In this document: positions 1-7,534 of the stretch, one piece after another
How the letters are laid out: the number at the start of each line of letters is the position of its first letter
Numbering within the stretch: the stretch's first letter is position 1
Source: Cupriavidus pampae
GTDB taxonomy: Bacteria; Pseudomonadota; Gammaproteobacteria; Burkholderiales; Burkholderiaceae
Reading direction: 5' to 3'
Assembly: GCF_914271485.1 (NCBI RefSeq)
Contig: NZ_CAJZAG010000003.1
Span: 1 to 64,000 of the forward strand
DNA length: 64,000 nucleotides
Made by a program: the position numbers and the translations under genes
The notes under the pieces: model-generated
The model's database searches: none
What the model was told of the DNA's origin: nothing
Seen by the model: only the letters and a program-made list of their open reading frames with translations

Positions 1-44
1 TGGTTGATGTCATGCGCAACGCCAATCCTGCCTTCCGGTTCGCT

Positions 45-105
45 CGGTCACGTTGCCGAAATCACCGGTCACGATCCCGAAACGGCCGGTCACGTTCGGC
101 CGAAA
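45..105. repeat. Three tandem repeats of about 21 bp, CGGTCACG...CGAAA
   Basis: Three consecutive copies of CGGTCACG(T/A)T..CCGAAA start at 45, 66 and 87, with a 21-bp period. Multiple short repeats of this sort are typical of IS21-family insertion sequence ends. I infer, without proof, that an IS21-like element lies just left of the window. The array overlaps the 3' part of a short minus-strand reading frame and seems to have replaced its original end. Confidence 0.6.
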
Positions 106-202
106 TACGCACTTCGAAATGCTTCGATACGAATTCCTCACTACCTTCCAGCTCCAGGACACCCTCTGCAGCCGAATAACGAAACTTCGCTTTCTCGCTC
201 AT
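62..202 (-). pseudogene. Small 46-residue reading frame truncated by the repeat array
   Basis: This minus-strand frame starts MSEKAKFRYSAAEG and has a purine-rich AAGGGG ribosome site about 8 nt upstream. Its first 30 or so residues look like an ordinary acidic soluble protein. The rest (RDRPFRDRDR) is simply the translation of the tandem repeats at 45-105. The simplest reading is that the gene lost its 3' part when the repeat-bearing element inserted. I recognise no function. Confidence 0.4.
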
Positions 203-340
203 GTTGGACCCCTTGCCTGATGTTTATATGAAACAGCATCGCAGAGTATAAGTTGCGTAACCGACATCCTTCAAGGTGACAAACGAGGGGGGGAACATCC
301 CGTTCACAAGGCAAGCTAGGGCGAGCGACCTCTCCGCCTA

Positions 341-444
341 CGTACGAAACCGACCCCATTCGGACCCCGCTTTCCACATGTGTACGAAAGTAACCCTTGA
401 CACCTTTCGTACAGTCAGTACAATTCGTACATCTATTTCGTACA
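341..444. repeat. Five copies of TTTCGTAC(A), operator-like, before the recombinase
   Basis: TTTCGTACA or a one-base variant occurs as direct copies at 405-413, 423-431 and 436-444. Inverted copies TGTACGAAA and GTACGAAA lie at 381-389 and 342-349. The three direct copies overlap or follow the predicted -35/-10 promoter of the serine recombinase gene. They could be operator sites for a repressor, or recombinase binding sites; the sequence does not decide between these. Confidence 0.65.
397..424 (+). promoter_or_regulatory. Sigma-70 promoter of the serine recombinase gene
   Basis: TTGACA at 397-402 and TACAAT at 419-424 are separated by 16 bp. That is a perfect -35 and a five-of-six -10, about 30 bp upstream of the recombinase ATG at 455. 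Copies of the TTTCGTACA repeat lie in the spacer and just after the -10, so a protein bound there would block the promoter. Confidence 0.7.
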
Positions 445-454
445 CATTAGCTCC

Positions 455-1048
455 ATGTCCAGAGTCTTCGCTTACTGCCGCGTATCCACCTCCGACCAGA
501 CCACCGACAATCAGGTCAGGGAAATAGAAGCGGCTGGGTTTGCCATTCAGGCGAAGCGCATTGAAATTGAGGTCGTGAGCGGGTCCGTTGCGGCATTTGA
601 GCGCCCTCGCTTCTCACGTCTGGTAGATCGCATGGAAAGCGGTGATGTCCTTGTCGTGACCAAGCTGGACCGGCTGGGCCGCAATGCCATGGACGTGCGC
701 AGCACCATTGATAGGCTGGCTGCTGATGGCATTAGGGTCCATTGCTTGGCCCTAGGGGGCGTTGACCTGACCAGCGCTGCCGGACGCATGACTATGCAAG
801 TCCTTGCGGCTGTGGCTGAGTTTGAGCGTGACCTGCTCATCGAACGAACCACTGCAGGCATCAACAGAGCTAAGGCGGAAGGCAAGGCCTTTGGACGCCC
901 CTCCGCTCTCTCTTCGGCCCAGCAGGAGGTCATCCGCGAGCTGCTGGCAAAAGGTAGTTCGGTAGCCCAGCTTGCGCGAGATTTCAGCACAACTCGTCAA
1001 ACCATCATGAGGATACGAGCCAAGCATCAGACTGCCTTAGATTCATGA
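455..1048 (+). CDS. Serine recombinase (resolvase/invertase family)
   Basis: This 197-residue protein catalyses site-specific DNA recombination. The resolvase N-terminal domain covers about residues 1-140. It starts [11 protein letters not shown] with the nucleophilic serine near residue 11, and includes the conserved [12 protein letters not shown] segment and the [18 protein letters not shown] region leading into the long E helix. A short C-terminal helix-turn-helix ([19 protein letters not shown]) binds DNA. Length is normal for small Tn3-type resolvases and invertases. It belongs to the island. Its upstream region holds a strong promoter covered by five TTTCGTAC repeats, so its expression or its target site is probably controlled there. 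Invertase versus resolvase cannot be decided from sequence alone. Confidence 0.93.
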   Translation: MSRVFAYCRVSTSDQTTDNQVREIEAAGFAIQAKRIEIEVVSGSVAAFERPRFSRLVDRMESGDVLVVTKLDRLGRNAMDVRSTIDRLAADGIRVHCLALGGVDLTSAAGRMTMQVLAAVAEFERDLLIERTTAGINRAKAEGKAFGRPSALSSAQQEVIRELLAKGSSVAQLARDFSTTRQTIMRIRAKHQTALDS

Positions 1049-1208
1049 TTCGCCCAAGAAAGCTCACGAAGCGGTGACTGGTCCCAAAATGGAATGCACC
1101 TCAGAATTCGACCCAGACTGTGTTGAGTCGAAGTCTGCACCTAAAACGGATTGGAATTGCTAACCTGAGGCCTGTCGATGCTACATCCCCTGTCATCGGC
1201 AAACTTCG

Positions 1209-1241
1209 ACCGCGCATCTGGGCTCAGCGCGGTTTCTTTTT
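1209..1241 (+). terminator. Rho-independent terminator after the recombinase
   Basis: ACCGCGC at 1209-1215 pairs with GCGCGGT at 1227-1233 across an 11-nt loop, followed by TTTCTTTTT to 1241. This is a convincing intrinsic terminator about 160 bp past the recombinase stop. The remaining sequence to 1571 shows no credible gene. Confidence 0.65.
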
Positions 1242-1571
1242 GACGCTACGCAAGCACCTACCGCCGTCGCGATTTCTACGTCGCATTTGTCCCGACATCG
1301 GCCACCGACAAGGGGAGATCACTTTTTCCCATCAAAGCTCCCCACTGCATTATGCAATGCAGGGACAGATATCTCATCTGATATCACATTGCATCGCATC
1401 ATGCTGCGTGATGTGAGGTGATATAAAAATCTCTATCAACGCGACCGTCCCAGCGTGGAGCATAACACGGTGAGGAAGACAATTCTCAATCTACAACCAA
1501 GGGCATTAGAGAACCGTCGAAACTCATGACTACCATAGAGGTCCACCCACCCTGATTGACTTTTACATCAA

Positions 1572-2882
1572 ATGAAGATTCTGGAGGATACCGAAGAACA
1601 CTTTGTCATTACTACTGATGCCGAAGAAAAAGATAGACCGATCAATGGAATGCGCGTAGCAGTGAGCGACTCCGCTCGCGCAATGGTCGCCGACATTACC
1701 GGTCAGCTACTTGTTCTCGAATCCTATTATGAAATGCGCAAAAGAAAACGAAAGGAGGCAGATCAAATATTATTCGAACAACAGGTCGAGGCAATCATTT
1801 GCGATCTTATTCATCGTGACCTTACAAGACCTGGCAAGGCCATATCAGTGCCCTTCACCAAATCCACTCTCGGATCGAAGGATAGATATCGCCATCCCAT
1901 CTTGAATAAAACTCTGCCGAGGGTCATCCGTAATATGGCGATGCCTGAAATGGACTTCCTTCAATTAGAAGTGGGGTCTCCTCGCGCCTTTACCGACCGA
2001 CGCGGCAAGCAAACGACAATCAAGGCGACCGATCGACTGCGCGGAATCGTCGCGCACTACGGTGTTGGGCTAAAGGACTTGGCCGTCCGGATGGGTGGAG
2101 AGACCATCATCCTAAAAGAAGCCAACAATGGCCCCCTCGATAGGGGTGAGCGCATCCAGTACACCGACACCGCAGATACGGATCGGTATCGTGACGAGAT
2201 GAGGCGTATCAACATTTTCCTACGGGAAGCAGACATCAACCTTTTACCGACCTCCAAACCCGTTGATGTCAATGATCGTTTTCTCGTTCGGATATTCAAT
2301 GATGGCAGCTTTGCGAGAGGGGGTCGCTTGTTCGGTGGGTTCTGGCAAAATATATCACGATCTGACCGACATGATTTTCTGTTGATTGATGACAGCGACA
2401 CAGTCACATTGGACTACGGACAGATGGCTCCGCGAATCCTGTATGGACTCAAGGGCGTTCAACCGCATTTCGAGGATGCGTATACGATACCTGGTCTTGA
2501 AGACTATCGAACCGGAATGAAGAAAGTCTTTAACTCCATGATTCACCCGGAAAAGAAGCTTTCACGCAAACCCAGAGGAACCAAGAGCTTCCTTCCGCCG
2601 ACGATGAGCATTCAAGAAATCACGGAGGCTATCATGGCATTTCATAGCCCTATCGAGGATCTTTTTTTCGCTGGTAGAGGAATGGAGGTCTTCTTTATCG
2701 AGAGCCAGATTCTGGTCGCCGTACTCATTAAGCTACTTGACCTCGGCATCGTTGCTCTGCCCATTCATGATGCGATTGTCGTGGCCGCCCACCATCAAGC
2801 ACAGGCGCAATCAATCATGCTTGATACATTCTCGGCGATGACTGGTGCTCAAGGCCTTGTAAGCATCGAGAATATCCCCTAA
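1572..2882 (+). CDS. Unknown 436-residue protein with polymerase-A-like palm motifs
   Basis: The function is not established. The C-terminal half resembles the palm of family-A (PolA/T7-like) nucleic acid polymerases. GRLFGGFWQN at about 251-260 leads into LDYGQMAPR at 280-288, like motif A DYSQIELR with the metal-binding Asp281. R313 with K317, K318, F320 and N321 could be a short motif B. LPIHDAIVV at 396-404 matches the motif C His-Asp of the palm. The protein is far shorter than PolA, and I see no 3'-5' or 5'-3' exonuclease domain. It lies in an AT-richer stretch of the island with no good ribosome binding site. It could be a minimal polymerase or primase-polymerase of a mobile element, or an inactive relative. 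This is inference from motifs only. Confidence 0.6.
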   Translation: MKILEDTEEHFVITTDAEEKDRPINGMRVAVSDSARAMVADITGQLLVLESYYEMRKRKRKEADQILFEQQVEAIICDLIHRDLTRPGKAISVPFTKSTLGSKDRYRHPILNKTLPRVIRNMAMPEMDFLQLEVGSPRAFTDRRGKQTTIKATDRLRGIVAHYGVGLKDLAVRMGGETIILKEANNGPLDRGERIQYTDTADTDRYRDEMRRINIFLREADINLLPTSKPVDVNDRFLVRIFNDGSFARGGRLFGGFWQNISRSDRHDFLLIDDSDTVTLDYGQMAPRILYGLKGVQPHFEDAYTIPGLEDYRTGMKKVFNSMIHPEKKLSRKPRGTKSFLPPTMSIQEITEAIMAFHSPIEDLFFAGRGMEVFFIESQILVAVLIKLLDLGIVALPIHDAIVVAAHHQAQAQSIMLDTFSAMTGAQGLVSIENIP

Positions 2883-3285
2883 CGGCCGCGTATTTTGTAT
2901 TCGATCCAAGCACGCTCAGACGGATCAATCCTTAGGGGCATACCATAGCGGTACATACTCTCTTAATTAACCACGCTCCTCATCAATGGTCATTCCTGCT
3001 GCCACCCCTAGATATACCATCATTGATACTCTATCAGGATGTACCATTACCACTACTCCTTAGGTATCTTCACCTTCCCTTATGAGGGGCCCATAACAGA
3101 AATTAGGCTTATTCCGGGAAATCCGTTGAGAGGAAGGAGTTGAGGTTGGAGGAAAGGCAGGCCAAGAATGCGGAGAAAAAACCCGTCGTCTGCCCCTCGC
3201 GAATTTCGACATGGAGATGAGGGCACGCGACCGATGGGTGCAGTAATCCATAGAATCGCGCTGACGGATGCGTCAGGCAGGCACA
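2883..3285. other. Non-coding stretch between the polymerase-like gene and the integrase
   Basis: About 400 bp with no reading frame that looks like a real gene. The first half is AT-rich with degenerate GGTAC/GTACC and GATAC runs. I see no clear terminator, promoter or attachment-site repeat. It lies between the convergent ends of the polymerase-like gene and the integrase. Confidence 0.5.
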
Positions 3286-4692
3286 CTAACCAGCGTGCAA
3301 CGCCGTTGCCCGATCCAGCCAGTCTTTCAGTTGAGCAAGCGAGTACCCCGCCCCGTACTTTTCCCCTTGCCCTGCCGATTCCCAGCCAAGAAGCTGATTG
3401 ATCACCGCAGTATGACAGCCCACTTCTCGCAACAGATCGGTCATACCGTGACGAAGTGAGTGCATGGTAAGGCCCCTCCCCACCTCCACCAGGTTCGTCC
3501 GAATCCATTTATTCAACGTGGCACTGACCGTGTCCGCCTTGCAGCCCGCGCTGCTCGTGTACCTAGGAAACAGATAGGCCGAATGCCCTTTCAGCTCACG
3601 CGCCGCTTTCACAGCTACGAGCGCTCGCAACGTGAGGGGCACCTTCCGGGCGCTTTGCGCGGTCTTGAGAGAGCGCCATGGATGCGGTCGAATATGAATG
3701 AACGGCACGGGAACATCAATGTGGCAGTCCTCTACTCCAAGGCCCACAATCTCGGCCAATCGAGCCCCCGTCTCAGCGACGAGGGTCAGGATGCATCTGA
3801 GCCCGTCCAAGCCATGGCTGTCCGTTGCTGCGTATAGCAGGCGATAGTCGGAAACCGTAAAGGGGACACGCTTCTCCTCGTCACGCCCGAGTCCGGGAAT
3901 CTCGATGGACGACCATGGATTCTTGCAGTCCAGCTCATTTTCCTTGATCACATAGGCCCATGCAGCCCTCAAGGTGGTGAGGTAGCGTTGCACCGTGGTA
4001 GTGGCGATAGGCTTGCCATTTTCCGAGTGGTCGCCGGAAAGAAGGTGTTGAACGAACCTATTCGCGTCAGCCCTGCGATAGCGGCGAATGTCGCGATCCC
4101 CGAGGAGTTCAATCAGGTACTTGAATGGGATCGATGCGGCGTTCACAGTGCGCGGCTTGCTAGCTCTAGCCTTGATGTACTGGTCCCGACAATCCGACGC
4201 CAGAATTTTGATGCGCTCCTGCGCAAGGGCCAAGGCCATGGCGCTAGACGCCGGGAGGTGCCTATCGATGTCCTCCGGGGATACCGTGTCTCCCTCTTGA
4301 TACGCTTGGTAGTGGGCATGCCGAACGCTCGGAGGCAGTTGATCTTCGACCATGTCAAAGAACACCTCCAACGATTCGGGATCAGCTTTGGGGTTACTGG
4401 GGTCAACCCCGAAGCTTGCGAGCAACTGATGACCTTGCTCGATACTGGAAGCACGGCTAGGACTCCGCATGTGCGCCCACTCGGCGTCGAGCTTTTTGGC
4501 CAGCGTCTCAATCTTGCGAGCAGCCACCTTGAAGTCGCGCGTGCCCAAGCTTACCTGTACGTAGTCGCGCCCCACCGCCTTTACCAGATCCAACGGCACG
4601 CGGCGCTTGAACCAGAACGGCCCGGTCTCCGTCTTCCTCCAGAGATACGCAATCTTTACTGCCATGAACGGGGAGATGTAGAGGTAGGGCAT
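3286..4692 (-). CDS. Tyrosine recombinase / phage-type integrase
   Basis: This 468-residue integrase should insert and excise the island at the adjacent tRNA-Arg. An N-terminal arm-binding/SAM-like part is followed by the catalytic domain: ETGARLAEIVGL with the first Arg, HSLRHGMTDLLREVG with the HxxR box, and LLGWESAGQGEKYGAGY near the C-terminus with Trp in the usual His/Trp position and the nucleophilic Tyr. I chose the start at MPYLYISPF because AGGAG lies 12 nt upstream. A longer start at 4734 would read through three direct repeats that look regulatory. The gene ends away from the tRNA and begins about 110 bp from it, the usual arrangement. Confidence 0.92.
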   Translation of the reverse strand: MPYLYISPFMAVKIAYLWRKTETGPFWFKRRVPLDLVKAVGRDYVQVSLGTRDFKVAARKIETLAKKLDAEWAHMRSPSRASSIEQGHQLLASFGVDPSNPKADPESLEVFFDMVEDQLPPSVRHAHYQAYQEGDTVSPEDIDRHLPASSAMALALAQERIKILASDCRDQYIKARASKPRTVNAASIPFKYLIELLGDRDIRRYRRADANRFVQHLLSGDHSENGKPIATTTVQRYLTTLRAAWAYVIKENELDCKNPWSSIEIPGLGRDEEKRVPFTVSDYRLLYAATDSHGLDGLRCILTLVAETGARLAEIVGLGVEDCHIDVPVPFIHIRPHPWRSLKTAQSARKVPLTLRALVAVKAARELKGHSAYLFPRYTSSAGCKADTVSATLNKWIRTNLVEVGRGLTMHSLRHGMTDLLREVGCHTAVINQLLGWESAGQGEKYGAGYSLAQLKDWLDRATALHAG

Positions 4693-4697
4693 GGCTG

Positions 4698-4728
4698 TGT
4701 GGTACTCCTGTGGTACTTCATGTGGTAC
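4698..4728. repeat. Three direct repeats TGTGGTAC at the integrase start
   Basis: TGTGGTAC occurs at 4698-4705, 4709-4716 and 4721-4728, spaced 11 and 12 bp apart, so one per helical turn. They sit between the tRNA attachment region and the integrase start codon. Such phased repeats are typical of integrase arm sites or excisionase/repressor sites. Which of these applies is not decidable here. Confidence 0.6.
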
Positions 4729-4799
4729 CATCACACAACCATTCGAACCCGGAAACCCTTGACGGGCTTGGCTTAGGGAGAAGTATAACTCCTTTACCG

Positions 4800-4874
4800 T
4801 GGTCCCGCCGACAGGAATCGAACCTGTATCTAGCGCTTAGGAGGCGCTCGTTCTATCCATTGAACTACGGCGAG
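4800..4874 (-). tRNA. tRNA-Arg (anticodon CCT)
   Basis: On the minus strand the acceptor strands CTCGCCG and CGGCGGG pair (one G-T pair). The D arm is GTTC/GAAC and the anticodon stem AGCGC/GCGCT encloses loop CTCCTAA (anticodon CCT). The T arm is ACAGG-TTCGATT-CCTGT, and CCA is encoded at 4802-4800. The gene is 72 nt plus CCA. Its 3' end faces the integrase gene, so it is the likely attB of the island and was restored on integration. Confidence 0.93.
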
Positions 4875-4973
4875 CGGACCAGCGCACCCGTTGCCGGGAG
4901 CAGGGGCGGAGTATAGCAAAAGCGTGCCGCGCCGGAACTCCGGCGCGGCGTGGTCGACATTTGCGGCAGTGCC

Positions 4974-5903
4974 CTAGATTGCATCGAGCAGGCGGATGAG
5001 CACATAGGACGTCCTCACGCACGCGCGTCTGCTGACATCCTTTCTCCGCAGCAGAACTCTCCAGCGCTTCCCGACAACCTCTGACACCGTAGAGTCTTCG
5101 GCACTGAGGATGTCGCGGTCCACCGTACCCTTGAACAGCAACCCTCGACCGGCTTGATCGGTAGTCAGGTCGAACCGGTGGCCGTCAGGCAACAGGAACA
5201 AGTGCCCTTCCGCCTCCATTTCTTCCTCGTTAATGGATTCGATGGCCTCCACTCGCCCTCTGCCTCGCGAGACGGCCTCGGCCGGAAGGAGCAAATCCCT
5301 TTTGCCCTCAACGATCCTGATTGTGGCTCGGTTGTCGTCAAGCACACGGAACAGCTTCCTCACGGCGTCAAGGGTGCGGCTATCTAGCTCGTCGCTGGCA
5401 GCATCGAAGACCTCGTCGTCAGCCGACGCGATGTGTGCCAGCAGGTCGACCGCGCTTTGTACCGCGTCTTTCAACGATGTGTCGGTTGACTGTTCGCTTC
5501 GCCCAGCTTCAGTCAAAACAAAACCGACCGAGCCTCGCACGAGATTGGTGATCATGAGTTGGGCGTCGGCACGACCGGGCACGGGGCCTCTGGCCGCCAA
5601 CTGGGTGCCTCCCATGGTGGACATCCGCTTGGCCACAATGTCTTGGATGGCGTCAACGGATTGAGACGCGAATGATGCCAGGACGCCGTGTGAACCGCGT
5701 ACCGGTGCGCCGCCAAAGAAGATTGCCACTTCGGCTTTCGGCTCGTCCGTACTGACGAGTTCTGCGATGTCGGCCTCAAGTTTTCGCTTTCGATACAGAA
5801 ATTGGTGCCAACCCAATGGGTCCGTTTCCTCGGTATGGGTTTCCAGCAGTGCGTTGACCGCTGCAAGATCGGCTTGCATTCCGCTTAGTTCAATATTCTT
5901 CAT
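4974..5903 (-). CDS. Unknown partner protein of a nucleotidyltransferase-like gene
   Basis: This 309-residue soluble protein has no family I recognise. The N-terminal 50 residues are predicted helical and charged (MKNIELSGMQADLAAVNALLE). The middle has IFFGGAPVRGSHGVLASFASQSVDAIQDIVAKRM, suggesting a small alpha/beta domain. The C-terminal third is rich in Arg, Glu and beta-branched residues (LLLPAEAVSRGRGRVEAIESI). Its start overlaps the stop of the upstream nucleotidyltransferase-like gene by 14 bp, so the two are translated together. The pair sits beside the tRNA-Arg integration hotspot, which fits a defence or toxin-antitoxin-like module. That role is inference. Confidence 0.7.
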   Translation of the reverse strand: MKNIELSGMQADLAAVNALLETHTEETDPLGWHQFLYRKRKLEADIAELVSTDEPKAEVAIFFGGAPVRGSHGVLASFASQSVDAIQDIVAKRMSTMGGTQLAARGPVPGRADAQLMITNLVRGSVGFVLTEAGRSEQSTDTSLKDAVQSAVDLLAHIASADDEVFDAASDELDSRTLDAVRKLFRVLDDNRATIRIVEGKRDLLLPAEAVSRGRGRVEAIESINEEEMEAEGHLFLLPDGHRFDLTTDQAGRGLLFKGTVDRDILSAEDSTVSEVVGKRWRVLLRRKDVSRRACVRTSYVLIRLLDAI

Positions 5904-6411
5904 CTTGATCGTTCATTTCGTTCAGCCATTCCAACGCGCTCTCATCGGCGTGCGCCGCGAGCGGGATCCGCAATATGCCCTTCCATTGACAGGTAGCGCG
6001 CTGGTGAGAAAAGAGACCAAACCAATATCGAGTGGAATCGACGAGTGATTCTGCTTCGATATCGAGATCAACTGTGTAAGCGTCACAGCGGAAACGCTCT
6101 TTCACTGCCGCAACGTCATGCAGCAAGCTGAAATTTTCCTGATTGAATCGCTTCCAATCCGCCTCTACCCGGCACGCCGCCGGGCGCCGCACAAACGTGA
6201 CCACGTCGATATCTCCGGGTGCTCGCTGGCGCGTGGATGACTCGATGTCCTCGACGAAGCTACCGTCTAGCCATTGGAAACCTTCATCCAGCCCGACCTC
6301 CCTGAGCGCCCCACGAAATCCCAGCAGACCCCGCATGATCGCTCGTCGCTCTTTGGAGAAACCAAACCTCTCTACGAATTCCCTTATGTCGGTGAGGTAA
6401 GGCGACATCAT
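5890..6411 (-). CDS. Nucleotidyltransferase-like protein (DUF6932-type)
   Basis: A protein of about 173 residues with the motif FQWLDGSFVEDIE...PGDIDVVTFV. This matches the GSxxxG...DxD active-site pattern of minimal nucleotidyltransferases of the DUF6932 kind (Gly-Ser followed about 15 residues later by Asp-Ile-Asp). Such proteins transfer a nucleotide to a protein or RNA partner. Many are paired with a second gene, as here, where the stop overlaps the next gene by 14 bp. The frame is open upstream to a TTG at 6447. I prefer the ATG at 6411, though neither has a good ribosome site. The substrate is unknown. Confidence 0.65.
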   Translation of the reverse strand: MMSPYLTDIREFVERFGFSKERRAIMRGLLGFRGALREVGLDEGFQWLDGSFVEDIESSTRQRAPGDIDVVTFVRRPAACRVEADWKRFNQENFSLLHDVAAVKERFRCDAYTVDLDIEAESLVDSTRYWFGLFSHQRATCQWKGILRIPLAAHADESALEWLNEMNDQDEEY

Positions 6412-6700
6412 TGGCGCGCTCTGACCCACGTGCACGGTCTGCCTCAATGCGTGCGCACTCCGTCGCAGCGCGTGCGCTGTCTGACTCGACGTGGACCCTT
6501 CGTTCCTTGTAAAGCGGCCGCTGCCGCGTCTGCATTCTCGTTTGCATGTATGACCCCTACGTGATGGCTGTCGCCTTGGTTGGCGAGTCGCGGGGGGCGC
6601 GGCGCGAATCGTGTGAGGGGATGATTACATGAATGGAGGGGGAAAAACCGGGCGGAAACAAACTGCCACATATCGGCAACGTTTGGACACGTTTCGTGAG

Positions 6701-7180
6701 TCAGACCGCTCCGATCGCGGGGCCGGTTTCGATCGTCAGACCAGTTGGCAACAAGCGGCGCAGCAGGAGCAGTCCCACTTGAAAGCCTGCGATTGGGTGG
6801 CGGACGCAGGCTTCTACCTGTTCGCTGCGGGCTACGCCGCGGACGCACCACGTGCAGAAGTGTTCGCAGTTGTTGGTCAGCAGGTGGTAGCGATTTTCGC
6901 CGAGGCGGGAGCGGGCGCGGTGGACGGCTTGGGCGCCGAGGTAGCGGGCGAAGGGTTCGGGCTTGACCGTCACGGGGTTGCCCGCGGCAAACGCTTCGAG
7001 CGAGGTTTCTTCGACCGGCGCGGATTGCAGTGCGTCGCAGAAGCCGCCATAGTGAATGACGCGGCCGCGGCCGGTGTAGATGCCATGATGGGAGTAGCCA
7101 TTGCGGGCCGTGACCAGGTGGGTGCCCGGCAGGTAGGCGTCGGGGGTGCGGTCTCCTCTGAGTTGGGCTTGCGGATGCAT
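6701..7180 (-). CDS. LRAT-domain protein, putative acyltransferase or peptidase
   Basis: This 159-residue protein of the LRAT branch of the NlpC/P60 superfamily is a thiol enzyme. Relatives transfer acyl groups or hydrolyse amide or ester bonds. GTHLVTARNGYSHHGIYTG carries the conserved His pair (31/32), VIHYGG a further His43, and NNCEHFCTWC the catalytic-type Cys105. A C-terminal hydrophobic segment (GFQVGLLLLRRLLP) could touch membrane. The frame is open to 7405, but the ATG at 7180 fits the domain and lies about 37 nt from a predicted sigma-54 promoter start. It is divergent from a double-glycine peptide gene, and both share one predicted activator site. This makes it a candidate modifying or immunity enzyme of the peptide system. 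That link is inferred from regulation. Confidence 0.8.
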   Translation of the reverse strand: MHPQAQLRGDRTPDAYLPGTHLVTARNGYSHHGIYTGRGRVIHYGGFCDALQSAPVEETSLEAFAAGNPVTVKPEPFARYLGAQAVHRARSRLGENRYHLLTNNCEHFCTWCVRGVARSEQVEACVRHPIAGFQVGLLLLRRLLPTGLTIETGPAIGAV

Positions 7181-7228
7181 GGCGGTCTCGTTCGTTGGTT
7201 GTTGTTCGTTGGCTGGCGACAACCGTTT

Positions 7229-7243
7229 CGCATCAACCGTGCC
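7229..7243 (-). promoter_or_regulatory. Sigma-54 promoter of the LRAT-domain gene
   Basis: On the minus strand TGGCACGGTTGATGC has a perfect TGGCACG -24 box and an ATGC -12 box, with the invariant GG and GC exactly 10 bp apart. The predicted start is near 7217, leaving a leader of about 37 nt before the ATG at 7180. The candidate activator site is centred about 114 bp upstream. Confidence 0.7.
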
Positions 7244-7342
7244 AGTCGGGGCTCGCCACGTGCCGGCAAGGCGTGGCGCGGGCTGCCGGGTGTTGAGGGC
7301 TACCGGGGTTGCGCCAGGCAGGCGGGATTGGTCGGTTGCCAC

Positions 7343-7368
7343 CCAACATGTTGGACGACACCTGTTGG
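7343..7368. promoter_or_regulatory. Candidate activator site CCAACA-N14-TGTTGG between divergent sigma-54 promoters
   Basis: CCAACA at 7343-7348 and TGTTGG at 7363-7368 form a 6-bp inverted repeat with a 14-bp spacer. An inner TGTTGG makes a 12-bp palindrome at 7343-7354. The site lies almost midway between the two divergent sigma-54 promoters (about 114 and 123 bp from the -24 boxes). The same CCAACA-N14-TGTTGG arrangement recurs at 20336-20361 before another peptide gene. Confidence 0.6.
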
Positions 7369-7476
7369 TCCGGCGCCGACCGCTGGCCCGCGCATCATCG
7401 CCCATCGACCGGAGTAACGCGGCGGAATGCCGCCAGCAGCAACGGTTATGGGTCGCCAGCCAACCGGCGGCGCGAT

Positions 7477-7492
7477 TGGCACGCCGATTGCT
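7477..7492 (+). promoter_or_regulatory. Sigma-54 promoter of the first double-glycine peptide gene
   Basis: TGGCACGCCGATTGCT matches the sigma-54 consensus TGGCACG-N4-TTGC(A/T) at every conserved position, with GG and GC 10 bp apart. Transcription should start near 7503, about 32 nt before the ATG at 7535. Confidence 0.8.
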
Positions 7493-7534
7493 CTACCCAA
7501 GCATCGAACCACGACCAATGACCGGAGACCCATC

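Larger units (their letters stand above)
1..4803. mobile_element. Right end of an integrated genomic island at tRNA-Arg
   Basis: The stretch from the window edge to the 3' end of tRNA-Arg(CCT) carries a tyrosine integrase next to the tRNA, a serine recombinase, an unusual polymerase-like gene and visibly lower GC than the downstream chromosome. This is the layout of an integrative element inserted in a tRNA 3' end. I looked for a second copy of the tRNA 3' end between 1 and 4700 and did not find one, so the far attachment site lies outside the window. The boundary at about 4803 is inferred from the integrase position and was not confirmed by a direct repeat. Confidence 0.75.

Noticed and set aside
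1-4700. Search for a second copy of the tRNA-Arg 3' end as the other island end
   Set aside because: No copy of the T-arm/acceptor sequence was found, so no attachment-site pair is annotated.
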